DNA from: Bacillota bacterium
GTDB lineage: Bacteria; Bacillota; Clostridia; Acetivibrionales; DTU013
Direction of reading: 5' to 3'
DNA length: 29,839 nt
NCBI GenBank assembly: GCA_023433505.1
Contig: JAEZCO010000049.1
Location: 1-29,839 of the forward strand
Part shown: piece by piece, positions 15,455 to 23,088 of the stretch
Numbering within the stretch: position 1 is the first letter of the stretch
Layout: the number at the start of each line of letters is the position of its first letter
Notes under the pieces: generated by a model
Seen by the model: the letters and a program-made list of their open reading frames with translations, nothing else
Told to the model about the DNA's origin: nothing
The model's database searches: none
Translations under genes and position numbers: made by a program

Positions 15455-16372
15455 TCATCCTTCTTTCTTTTTATATTGATCCAGCATTCCTTCCAGTTTA
15501 TTTTGAATGCTTTCACGAATGCTCTGAGGCGCTAACACTTCAATATCGGCTCCAAACGAAAGGATATGGTTATACAGCCATTCACTTTCAGGCAAAGCGG
15601 TGGCAACAGTAAAGGAGCCGTCCTGATTCTTTGTAATCTCTTTTTCATCGAACTCGTCAAATACTCTGTAGGCTCCATGAGGAGATATCTTTAAAAGTAC
15701 GTCGATCCACTTTTGAGCGCTTTGCTCCTGGGCTGCTTCAGGCAATTCCTCCCGCAATCTTTCCGCAAAAATCTCCTGTGTTGTCCGGACATCGGCCATA
15801 CGTGAAATTTTAAAGAGCCTGTAGGCGTTTTTGGCTAAGCAGAAGCCTTCCATATACCATGCATTCACCTTGAAGACAAGCTTTACCGGTTCGACCTTCC
15901 GGCTGCTCTTTTCGCCGGAGGCATTCGCATAGTCGAATAAAATCACCTGACGGTTAAGAATGGCGTCCTTGAGGACCATAAATTGAACTTTTTGATTTTT
16001 GCTGCTGCCCCAGGGCGAGAGGTCCACCTCAATCCAGTTGATTTTATCCTTGTTAAACAGGCTGCTTAGCTTTGAAAGCACCCGGTCCGTCTCGGGATTT
16101 TGTGTTACGGTCAGGCTTTGCAAAGCAAACAGTATCTCGTTTTGCTCATTTTCCGAAAGAACGGATTTATTGAGAATGTACTCATCCGGCAAAGCTATGC
16201 CGCCGCCCTTTCCCTGGCTTGCATAGATGGGAATTCCCGCTGAAGAAAGCGCGTCGATGTCCCGGTATATCGTTCTTACGGATACCTCAAAGCGTTCAGC
16301 CAGCTCTTTGGCAGTTATCGCCTTTTTATCAAGCAAAATATACACAATTTCGAACAGTCTGCTTATCTGCAT
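15455..16372 (-). CDS. YafY-type transcriptional regulator (HTH + WYL domain), second of two
   Basis: The protein has 305 residues, the same architecture as the regulator at 3494-4405 and clearly paralogous. The winged helix is at 1-60 (TAKELAERFEVSVRTIYRDIDAL), the wing has GKGGGIALP, and the WYL domain has W172-Y-M174 followed by AYRLFKISRM. A C-terminal WCX-like part ends in a lysine-rich tail. AGGTGAT precedes the ATG by a few bases. The gene lies directly upstream of the ACT-hom-lysC operon in the same direction, but a -10 element for that operon lies in the gap between them. Its targets are unknown apart from likely autoregulation through site C. Confidence 0.88.
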   Translation of the reverse strand: MQISRLFEIVYILLDKKAITAKELAERFEVSVRTIYRDIDALSSAGIPIYASQGKGGGIALPDEYILNKSVLSENEQNEILFALQSLTVTQNPETDRVLSKLSSLFNKDKINWIEVDLSPWGSSKNQKVQFMVLKDAILNRQVILFDYANASGEKSSRKVEPVKLVFKVNAWYMEGFCLAKNAYRLFKISRMADVRTTQEIFAERLREELPEAAQEQSAQKWIDVLLKISPHGAYRVFDEFDEKEITKNQDGSFTVATALPESEWLYNHILSFGADIEVLAPQSIRESIQNKLEGMLDQYKKKEG

Positions 16373-16389
16373 ATCATCACCTCATTTAT

Positions 16390-16424
16390 AGTATAAAGCA
16401 TATAACCTGACGACAGTATGTCAA
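16390..16424 (-). promoter_or_regulatory. Promoter with WYL-type operator candidate (site C) of the second WYL regulator
   Basis: On the minus strand TGACATACTGTCGTCA occupies 16423-16408, sharing TGACATAC-N4-GTCA with site A. TTGACA (16424-16419) is 23 bp from a TATACT -10 at 16395-16390. The same geometry occurs at sites A and B. Confidence 0.5.
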
Positions 16425-16449
16425 GTTATAGGCTTTATGATACTTTTTT

Positions 16450-16461
16450 AACCGTCCCCTG
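16450..16461. repeat. AACCGTCCCCTG element, related to the lysC terminator arm
   Basis: The 12-base sequence (CAGGGGACGGTT on the minus strand) differs by one base from the arm of the terminator at 12220-12262 (CAGGGGACCGTT). From memory, GGGGACGGTT-type sequences recur in many Clostridia genomes. No pairing arm is visible here, so it may be a half-element. Confidence 0.3.
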
Positions 16462-16467
16462 TGGCAA

Positions 16468-17151
16468 TTACAACAAGAAAACGCAGGCGAAGGATATGGC
16501 AAGATCAAGAAGAAGCTTTACTGCGAGCTGCGAAGCACTCATCCACTTGTTCCAGCCAAGCCTGAATTGCAGAAAAAATGCAGCGGCGATCACCAGGAGC
16601 AGGAACAAATACCCGGGCGATTGAACATAGGACAGGTAAAAAACCACCGCCATATACACCCTGGCCAGAATCCCCACATTCTTTTCCCCTTTTTTAAAAA
16701 ACCGGCTGCCATCCCTCCGGAACACGGCTGCAAGAATAAATTGGGTGAAAACCGCGGAGAAAGAAGTCACAATGACAAGGACCGTCAGATATTTGACCGT
16801 TACAAAATCAATCGCAGGACGGCCGCTGTGGGCATCAAAACGGGAAATAAAGTACAGCAGGGAAATATGGATGAACTGATCCAGTAAAAAACCGGCCAGC
16901 TCGGGGAGATGCAGCTTTTTCACCACCGGGGTCTTATAATAGTCCAGTAAAAAATGCGCGATTCCGTTGACCAGGAGTATGCAAAGATAGGGCAAGCTAA
17001 ACGGGTAGGCAAAGAAAAGGATGCATAAGGTGACCACCAGGGCATGCAGAAAATTCCACCGAAGGTACCTGCCCTTATTTTCCGCGATTTTATCTGTTTG
17101 TAATACAAAGTCACCGATCAAATGTCCCAGCAGTAGATAATAAAAGGCCAT
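16468..17151 (-). CDS. DUF3307 family integral membrane protein
   Basis: From the ATG at 17151, with GGAG six bases upstream, the protein has 227 residues; starts at 17169 and 17235 are possible but less well placed. The N-terminal block MAFYYLLLGHLIGDFVLQTD followed by NFLHALVVTLC and ANGIAHFLLDYYK-like residues is the DUF3307 signature, with conserved H, D and Q inside membrane helices. Seven or so hydrophobic segments follow, up to the C-terminus LLLDLAISFACVFLL. The function is unknown. The gene appears to stand alone. Confidence 0.8.
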   Translation of the reverse strand: MAFYYLLLGHLIGDFVLQTDKIAENKGRYLRWNFLHALVVTLCILFFAYPFSLPYLCILLVNGIAHFLLDYYKTPVVKKLHLPELAGFLLDQFIHISLLYFISRFDAHSGRPAIDFVTVKYLTVLVIVTSFSAVFTQFILAAVFRRDGSRFFKKGEKNVGILARVYMAVVFYLSYVQSPGYLFLLLVIAAAFFLQFRLGWNKWMSASQLAVKLLLDLAISFACVFLL

Positions 17152-17204
17152 GGGCTGCTCCGTTACCATAAAATAGATTGCTTCCGCTCCGGCAGAGCAC
17201 TTCA

Positions 17205-17241
17205 AACAAAAAACCCCCCGGACATGTATCGTCAAGGGGGC
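17205..17241 (-). terminator. Intrinsic terminator after the small secreted protein gene
   Basis: On the minus strand a C5 run with GAC pairs with GTC and a G5-6 run around a short loop, followed directly by TTTTTTG. It lies about 20 bases after the stop at 17262 and just before the DUF3307 reading frame. Confidence 0.65.
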
Positions 17242-17261
17242 CTGTTTCCTAAAGCCGGTAT

Positions 17262-17678
17262 TTATGAAAAGGCATATCTTGAGAAATGCGAAACTTTGAA
17301 CTTCTGGCTCCGGATGTTGACCTGTATGTTCTTCCGGTACGTCTTGTCGTACAACAGCCCATTATATGAACAGGCGCTGATGGTCACATCCTTTTCAAAG
17401 TTATTCATGTCCGGGGCGAATTCTATGTAGGCCTTGCCACCCTCCGCATAGATCTCCACCCTGACTGTCGCAGGCAGCTTTCTGCCCTGGATAAAACCTT
17501 TTGGAAACTTGATTGTCGCAAATCCTACTTTATATTCTCCACCATTTTCAGTGACCTTAATTTCGCTTTTGTAAGTTACGGGTTCCCGGGAACCTTTCCC
17601 GTCATTGCATGCATTTACGGGTATTGTTGAAAATATGAACAGTAGCAATACCAGTATTACGGTTAACTTTTTAAACAT
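17262..17678 (-). CDS. Small secreted or lipid-anchored protein, ZU5-like beta-sandwich possible
   Basis: From the ATG at 17678 the protein has 138 residues, and AGGAGGTG lies at ideal distance. Residues 1-23 are a signal peptide (FKKLTVILVLLLFIFSTIPVNA) with a cysteine directly after, so either lipid modification or ordinary cleavage is possible. The mature part is rich in beta-strands (KVGFATIKFPKGFI, ATVRVEIYAEGGKAYIEFAPD) and ends KFKVSHFSRYAFS. An ending of the type V-x-H-F-S-R-Y-A-F recalls extracellular ZU5-like domains of Firmicutes, but this is weak. It is flanked by its own terminator and is probably monocistronic. Confidence 0.7.
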   Translation of the reverse strand: MFKKLTVILVLLLFIFSTIPVNACNDGKGSREPVTYKSEIKVTENGGEYKVGFATIKFPKGFIQGRKLPATVRVEIYAEGGKAYIEFAPDMNNFEKDVTISACSYNGLLYDKTYRKNIQVNIRSQKFKVSHFSRYAFS

Positions 17679-17843
17679 AGTACACCTCCTCATCAACCTG
17701 CTATGGTATGGATTCTCTCCCAAACTGCAAAAACACGGCTCCCTGGCCATAATATTATTCCTGCGGCTTAGGACCCATCTATATTTTACCATATGGGAAA
17801 GTATTGAAAGAATGGTGTATAGGACCTAATTTAAAGGTTTATT

Positions 17844-17867
17844 ATAGGACTGTATTCCTATTTTTTT
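17844..17867 (+). terminator. Plus-strand terminator-like hairpin overlapping the cyclase stop codon
   Basis: ATAGGA and TCCTAT pair around a six-base loop and are followed on the plus strand by seven T. No plus-strand gene ends here, so it could stop antisense transcription into the cyclase gene. On the minus strand the tail is AATAAA, which makes a poor terminator. Confidence 0.35.
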
Positions 17868-20800
17868 CTAGTACCCTGGGAAGGCACACCCGGTTTTTGG
17901 CGTAGAATAATGTCTGTCCACCGGCAAGCATCCACCTTTTTGATATAGCCTTCGGCTTTTTTCAACGCCGCCAAGGCTTCCTCCGCCAGGCCGGCTGCCT
18001 GCAGCGCCTTGTACCGGCAGAAACAGCTTTTTGCGGACTCGTAGTCCGATTCCAGCTTTTCAGCCTCTGAAACAGCCAGGCCAAAAAGCTGCAGCGCCTC
18101 CATGACAAGGCCTTTCTCTAACAACAGGCTGCCTCTATACCTCATCGCCTTTACTTTTCTCTTATTATTCCTGCACTCGTCAAAGATCGCGACAGCGCTT
18201 TCATAATGCTCGTCAGCCGTCTGAAGGCTGCCTCTCTGCTGTTCAATAAAACCTTTGTAGGTGTGACAATCGCCAAGACTTACCAGTTCGTCAGCCTCCT
18301 TGAAGATACTAAAGGCCGTGTCAAGCAGTTCTTCCGCTTCCCTGTATCTTCCGAGCTTCATATAGACCCTTGCAACACCTGCAAAATTGACTCCCTCTTC
18401 CGCCGGAGCCTTCAAATCGCTGGCAAGGGCAAGAGACTTCCTGTAATTTATTTCTGCGGTTTCAAAATCACCGGTCTCATAGGAGATGTCCCCCATATTG
18501 GTCATGCTGACGCATTCGTAAAGCTTGGAGCCAACTTCCCTGGCGATGGAGAGCGATTCGAGGAACAGGGCACTGGCAGGTACGAAATGCCCCTTGTCAA
18601 GATAGAGGATTCCCAGGTTTATGCAGGCTGCAATCACACCGCGCTGGTACGAAAGCTTCCTGGATATATCCATGGATTTGTTAAAAAATTCCAGGGCTTT
18701 GGAAATCATCCCGGTGGAGTGATAAATAATGCCGAGATCACCGGAAATTTTCGCCATGATCTCAAGCAAATTGTTCTTTTCCGCATACCTGAAGGACTTG
18801 TTCATATAGGAAAGGGCGTTGTCGATCTCTCCTTTGCTGAAATAGATCATCCCCGCATGTTTCATTGTTTCCGAAAGACTCCGGTAGTCACCGGTTTTCA
18901 GTATTGCCTTTTCCGACTTTTTTGCAAAGCTGAGGGCCGCCGGGTCGCCCTGGATCCTCATGATATTGCATTTTAACTGCAGCCATTTCCCATAATTGAA
19001 GCTGCCCTCGCGCAAACCGGTTTCCAGTTCGCTGATGATACCGGAGGCTTCATCCAGCCTTCCCGTATCCTTATATACTTCGGCGATCTGCATTTTGACC
19101 AGATGGATGTCATCCTGGTGGCCCGCATGGTCCAACGCTTTATAGAACTGCTCCAGGGCTTCGTCATAATTGGCATTGATAAAATGTATCCTGCCCTTTT
19201 CCTTATAGGCCTCCAGCACCCTGCCATCGGATTTATTGCCGGAGACGTCGCCGGCAAGCTCAAGAAACCGGTCGAAGTATTCCAGGGAACCCGCCAGATT
19301 AAATCCGTCCTTTAGTTTCGCAGCTGCTTTGAAATAGTAATCGGCTGCTTTTCTGGCCATTCCGGCCTTGATGAAATGGACGCACAGGGCTTCGAAATAA
19401 TTGTCAATGTCCTGGAAGTAGTTGGTTTCCAGATATTCTCCGATTTTTTTATGCAAAGCCGTTTTTTCTCTGTTTAGAATACTGTCGTAAATTACCTCCC
19501 GCTCGATTTCGTGGGTAAATTCATAAACCTTGTCCACTTTTCTGTCAGAGGTATGGGTGGATTTCAGCTCGATCAGGTTCATCTGGACAGGCATGCCCGC
19601 CAGTTCTTCAACGGTGAAGGAATTGTCCAGGAGGTGGTTCACCAGGGAAAAGGAAAATTCTTTTCCTACCACCGCCGCGGCCTGCAGTATTTTCAGGCTT
19701 TTTGCATCCAGGGCCGAAATGTTCGAGCTGATCAGATTCTGAATACTCTCCGGCAGCTTCTTCAATTCCTTTTCGTCCATAAAGGCCTGGCCTTTTCTAA
19801 CCGCAAATATCCCTTTTCTTTTGATGTTTGAAAGCAGCTCCGTAATGTAGAGCGGATTTCCTTTGGTAAATTTAAAAATGGCGTCAAACAGCTTATCATC
19901 CACCTTACGGGAATCAAAAAGCGCACAGGCAAGATTCCTCACTCCGGCTTTGCTAAGCGCGCTTAACCTCACTTCGGATTTACAGCTTGCATCCCCGGGC
20001 TGCAATGCCTTTAGCTCATACCGGGAGGAAAAGACGAATACCGCCTTTGTATCCCGGATCATGGGAATAAGGTCGTTTATTATCTGTATGGAGCCGTTGT
20101 CGGCCCACTGGGCGTCGTCCACAATGACCAGGAGCTTTTGCTTGCGGCAAAGGCTGGAGAAAAATAATGCCAGCTGCTTCAACAGCTCCCGCCGGATGTT
20201 CTCATAGTTCATGGACTCAAAAATGGCCTGGAAATCCCTGTCCCGCTCAAGTCCCATCAATAAGCCAAGAAAGTCGTAATTGTGCTTGATCTCTTCATCG
20301 CTGTAATTCACCAGAATAAAGTCCAGGAAGGAAATCAACCTGTGCTGCCTCATATTGCTGCTGTCCAGGGTATTGATATTCATTATTCCCGCCAGGATGC
20401 CGGCCATCAGGTTGTTGGGCTTGTTCTGGGATATGGTGTTGCATTCTACCCATACCTTTTTTATTTCATTTCCAAGCTTTGCGGCGAATTCCTTCAAAAG
20501 CCTGGTTTTCCCCAGACCGGCCTCTCCGGTGACTATTGCGCATTTCAGTCCGGTGTTCAGCGCTTCGTTGAAAATGGAATTCAACGCTCCCATTTCCTTC
20601 TGCCGCTCGATAAAGGTCAATTCCCTGTCATAAAAATATTCGGAGTTGACCCGCAAAGGATTATAGCATTTGACCGGCTTTTCCTTGTTTTTCACCCTGA
20701 CCTCGATGGCTTCCGAGTATTCAAACCTGTCGGCCGTCTCGGTGAAGACAGACTCGGAAACAAGAATGGAGCCTTCCCCGGCGCTCATTTGAAGCCTTTG

Positions 20801-21403
20801 GGCAGTATTCACGATGTCTCCCATGACGGTATAATCCCGGTCAAAATAATTGCCGACGCCGCCGGTAACCACCAGTCCATAGTTTACACCGATGGAGAGA
20901 TTCAGGGCTACTCCCCTAGAAACCGGTATGCTTCTGGAGAACTCGGAAATAAGGTCCATCATTTTCATGGCACACAGGACCGCCCGTCCGGCGTCATCGG
21001 CATGGGAATACCTGGCGCCGAAAAGGATCATCACACAATCCCCGATATATTTGTCAATGGTGCCTTCAAGCTCGTATACGGGACTGGTTATATAATTGAA
21101 GCATTCGTTAATGATCTCCCGCACCTCTTCAGGGTCCAGCCTTTCGGAAAGTGCGGTAAACCCGGATACGTCGGCAAACATGACGGCCACGTTTTTTCTG
21201 CTCTCGGCAAGGGTCCCGAAATTTTCTACAGAGCTCAATCCTTCGGGGCCGGCCACCCTGTTTCCGCAGTTGAAGCAAAACCTGGCCGCCTGAGGATTCG
21301 GGGAACTGCAAGCAGTGCACTTGCCGGAAAATTTCACCCCGCAAAACCTGCATTCCGTATCATTGCCGCTATTTATTTTCAGTCCGCAGTTAAAACAAAT
21401 CAA
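17858..21403 (-). CDS. Zinc-ribbon / class III adenylate cyclase / AAA ATPase / TPR signalling protein
   Basis: This protein of about 1,180 residues has four parts. Numbering here counts from an upstream GTG at 21418. Residues 8-52 are two zinc ribbons (CFNCG, CRFCG, CTAC, CFNCG). Residues 76-255 are a class III cyclase with metal aspartates D83 (FADVSGF) and D126 (YIGD), adenine-type K122, D195 in DYTVMG, and transition-state N204 and R208, so ATP cyclisation is expected. Residues about 265-620 are a STAND/AAA_16 ATPase with Walker A GEAGLGKT (298-305) and Walker B LLVIVDDAQW. From about 700 to the end are many tetratricopeptide repeats (for example AGMIYFSKGEIDNALSYMNKSF). There is no membrane segment. 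I prefer a TTG start at 21403 because GGTGA precedes it; GTG 21418 lacks a ribosome site. It is divergent from the GAF kinase gene. The input signal is unknown. Confidence 0.9.
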   Translation of the reverse strand: MICFNCGLKINSGNDTECRFCGVKFSGKCTACSSPNPQAARFCFNCGNRVAGPEGLSSVENFGTLAESRKNVAVMFADVSGFTALSERLDPEEVREIINECFNYITSPVYELEGTIDKYIGDCVMILFGARYSHADDAGRAVLCAMKMMDLISEFSRSIPVSRGVALNLSIGVNYGLVVTGGVGNYFDRDYTVMGDIVNTAQRLQMSAGEGSILVSESVFTETADRFEYSEAIEVRVKNKEKPVKCYNPLRVNSEYFYDRELTFIERQKEMGALNSIFNEALNTGLKCAIVTGEAGLGKTRLLKEFAAKLGNEIKKVWVECNTISQNKPNNLMAGILAGIMNINTLDSSNMRQHRLISFLDFILVNYSDEEIKHNYDFLGLLMGLERDRDFQAIFESMNYENIRRELLKQLALFFSSLCRKQKLLVIVDDAQWADNGSIQIINDLIPMIRDTKAVFVFSSRYELKALQPGDASCKSEVRLSALSKAGVRNLACALFDSRKVDDKLFDAIFKFTKGNPLYITELLSNIKRKGIFAVRKGQAFMDEKELKKLPESIQNLISSNISALDAKSLKILQAAAVVGKEFSFSLVNHLLDNSFTVEELAGMPVQMNLIELKSTHTSDRKVDKVYEFTHEIEREVIYDSILNREKTALHKKIGEYLETNYFQDIDNYFEALCVHFIKAGMARKAADYYFKAAAKLKDGFNLAGSLEYFDRFLELAGDVSGNKSDGRVLEAYKEKGRIHFINANYDEALEQFYKALDHAGHQDDIHLVKMQIAEVYKDTGRLDEASGIISELETGLREGSFNYGKWLQLKCNIMRIQGDPAALSFAKKSEKAILKTGDYRSLSETMKHAGMIYFSKGEIDNALSYMNKSFRYAEKNNLLEIMAKISGDLGIIYHSTGMISKALEFFNKSMDISRKLSYQRGVIAACINLGILYLDKGHFVPASALFLESLSIAREVGSKLYECVSMTNMGDISYETGDFETAEINYRKSLALASDLKAPAEEGVNFAGVARVYMKLGRYREAEELLDTAFSIFKEADELVSLGDCHTYKGFIEQQRGSLQTADEHYESAVAIFDECRNNKRKVKAMRYRGSLLLEKGLVMEALQLFGLAVSEAEKLESDYESAKSCFCRYKALQAAGLAEEALAALKKAEGYIKKVDACRWTDIILRQKPGVPSQGTRKK

Positions 21404-21523
21404 AATTCTCACCCACACATTTCAATATAAACGAAAGCCGCACGAATTGCCCGTGTCTCTCCGCCTCGCGGGAATCATCGGAAACCCAGGCAGCCGCACC
21501 GGAGATAGCCTGCATCATACAAG

Positions 21524-21552
21524 TTGAAAAAAGCATGTTAATGTCGTATACT
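21524..21552 (+). promoter_or_regulatory. SigA-type promoter of the GAF histidine kinase gene
   Basis: TTGAAA (21524-21529) and TATACT (21547-21552) are 17 bp apart, in the 217-bp gap between the divergent cyclase and kinase genes. The leader would be about 60 bases. No equally good minus-strand promoter for the cyclase was found. Confidence 0.6.
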
Positions 21553-21620
21553 GTAGTTGTATTTATATTCATTATATTGTATTGAAATGCAAAAGTAAAA
21601 TACATAATGCAGGTGATTTC

Positions 21621-22940
21621 ATGTTGGATGAAATGTTGAAGGAATTCTACGACATCGGCAAATCTCTTTCGTCAGAGAAGGATACGCTGAAGCTGTTCGA
21701 AAAGATCATCAGTTGCAGTCTGAAGCTCACTTCGGCAGACGCGGGCACCCTCTATATCGTCATTGACGGTAAAACCGAAGACTGGACCCAGATAAGGAAC
21801 GGCTCAACCCGCGGCAAGCTGCTGAAATTTGTCATATCCCGCAATACAAGCATGAATGTCAATCTTCAGGATTTCTCCGCACCCATAACAAAAAAGAGCA
21901 TTTCCGGGTTCACCGTGATTTCCGGAAAATCTTTAAAAATCGACGACGCTTATAAAATCGGCGCCGAAGTCGATTACAGGCACAATCACACTTTTGACTG
22001 CAATACCGGGTACAGGACCAAATCCATCCTTTCAATCCCTATGAAGAACCACGACAATGAAATCACCGGCCTGATTCAGCTCATTAATAAAAAGAAGTCC
22101 CACGACGACTCCATTAACTATGACCAGGACGGAGCCGCCGATGAAATACTTCCCTTCAATGATACCGACGAGCTTATTATGAATTCGCTGGCGGGGCAGG
22201 CAGCCGTCGCATTGGAAAACAACCACCTGTACAGGGGTATGCAGGAGCTGCTGAAGGTATATAAACAACAAAACAGCCATCTTCTGTACCTGAGCAAGAA
22301 TATTATGAAAGCGCATGAAGAAGAACGTAAAAGAATCGCCCGGGAAATACATGACGGCCCGGCGCAATCTGCCGTCAACCTGTCCTTTAAGCTGGAAATC
22401 TGTAAAAGGTATTTGGCGGACGGAAAGCTGGACGCGCTCTATTCCGAAATGAGCGGTTTCAGTGAAGCTATTCACTCAACAGTCAAAGAGATAAGGACCA
22501 TCATTTACGACCTTAAGCCTTCATCCCTGGAAGAAGGCCTTATTTCCGCAATTCAAAGGCATATTGAGATCTTTTCCACCTCTTGCAGTCTCACGATTGA
22601 CTTTACTTTCAGCGGTAAGGATTCCGCCATCGAATATTATATGACCTCAACCATTTACAGGATTGTCCAGGAAGCCCTCTCCAACGTAAAAAAACATGCG
22701 GAGGCCAGCAATATCAACATTGAGCTGTCCATTTCAAACATGAGGATTATTTTGGATATTTCCGATGACGGCAAGGGCTTTCTGGTGGAAGAATTACAAA
22801 CAAGAAAATTCGATAAGCTGAAAGGCGGCTTCGGCCTTGAGGGAATCCGTGAGCGCGTAGAACTGATCCGGGGCAGCATGTCCATAAGATCGGCCCCCGG
22901 ACAGGGTACGGCCTTGCACATTGACATCCCCCTTGTTTGA
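21621..22940 (+). CDS. GAF-domain sensor histidine kinase (HisKA_3 / NarX-DegS type)
   Basis: The start chosen is the ATG at 21621, behind AGGTGA, giving 439 residues. A GAF sensor domain covers about residues 10-200 (LTSADAGTLYIV, TKSILSIPMKN, GLIQLINKK, LAGQAAVALEN). A coiled helix leads to the HisKA_3 box with phospho-acceptor H244 (ERKRIAREIHDGPAQ). The ATPase domain has the N box (EALSNVKKHAEA), G1 (DDGKGF) and G2 (GGFGLEGIRERV). No signal peptide or membrane segment is seen, so it senses in the cytoplasm. Kinases of this class normally pair with a NarL-type response regulator, and none is in the window. Its divergent placement from the cyclase suggests joint signalling, which is inference. 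Confidence 0.92.
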   Translation: MLDEMLKEFYDIGKSLSSEKDTLKLFEKIISCSLKLTSADAGTLYIVIDGKTEDWTQIRNGSTRGKLLKFVISRNTSMNVNLQDFSAPITKKSISGFTVISGKSLKIDDAYKIGAEVDYRHNHTFDCNTGYRTKSILSIPMKNHDNEITGLIQLINKKKSHDDSINYDQDGAADEILPFNDTDELIMNSLAGQAAVALENNHLYRGMQELLKVYKQQNSHLLYLSKNIMKAHEEERKRIAREIHDGPAQSAVNLSFKLEICKRYLADGKLDALYSEMSGFSEAIHSTVKEIRTIIYDLKPSSLEEGLISAIQRHIEIFSTSCSLTIDFTFSGKDSAIEYYMTSTIYRIVQEALSNVKKHAEASNINIELSISNMRIILDISDDGKGFLVEELQTRKFDKLKGGFGLEGIRERVELIRGSMSIRSAPGQGTALHIDIPLV

Positions 22941-22956
22941 ATAGTCAGCTCAACTT

Positions 22957-23066
22957 TCTCACCCCATCAGAATCCCACGTCGCTTCCGCTCCTCGGAATG
23001 ACAAAGATTAGCTGGAACGTCATTGCTGTGAGACTCTACTGAGTTCCACACGTGTTAGCATGTGTG
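22957..23066. repeat. Probable dispersed repeat with nested inverted repeats
   Basis: The non-coding gap 22941-23088 holds CGTCGCTTCCGCTCCTCGGAATGAC at about 22978-23002 in two parts (CGTCGCTTCCGCT, then CCTCGGAATGAC). I remember sequences close to this as a dispersed repeat in many bacterial genomes. AATGAC (22997-23002) and GTCATT (23019-23024) are inverted. CACACGTG (23047-23054) and CATGTGTG (23059-23066) form an 8-bp hairpin with one mismatch. No run of T follows, so it is not an obvious terminator. Confidence 0.4.
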
Positions 23067-23088
23067 TCGTTGCGATTAGGTACCCCCC

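Noticed and set aside
20282..21430. Long plus-strand frame of 382 codons opposite the cyclase gene
   Set aside because: It is antisense to a gene with complete cyclase and ATPase motifs, has no recognisable domain, and reads like the reverse of that coding sequence.
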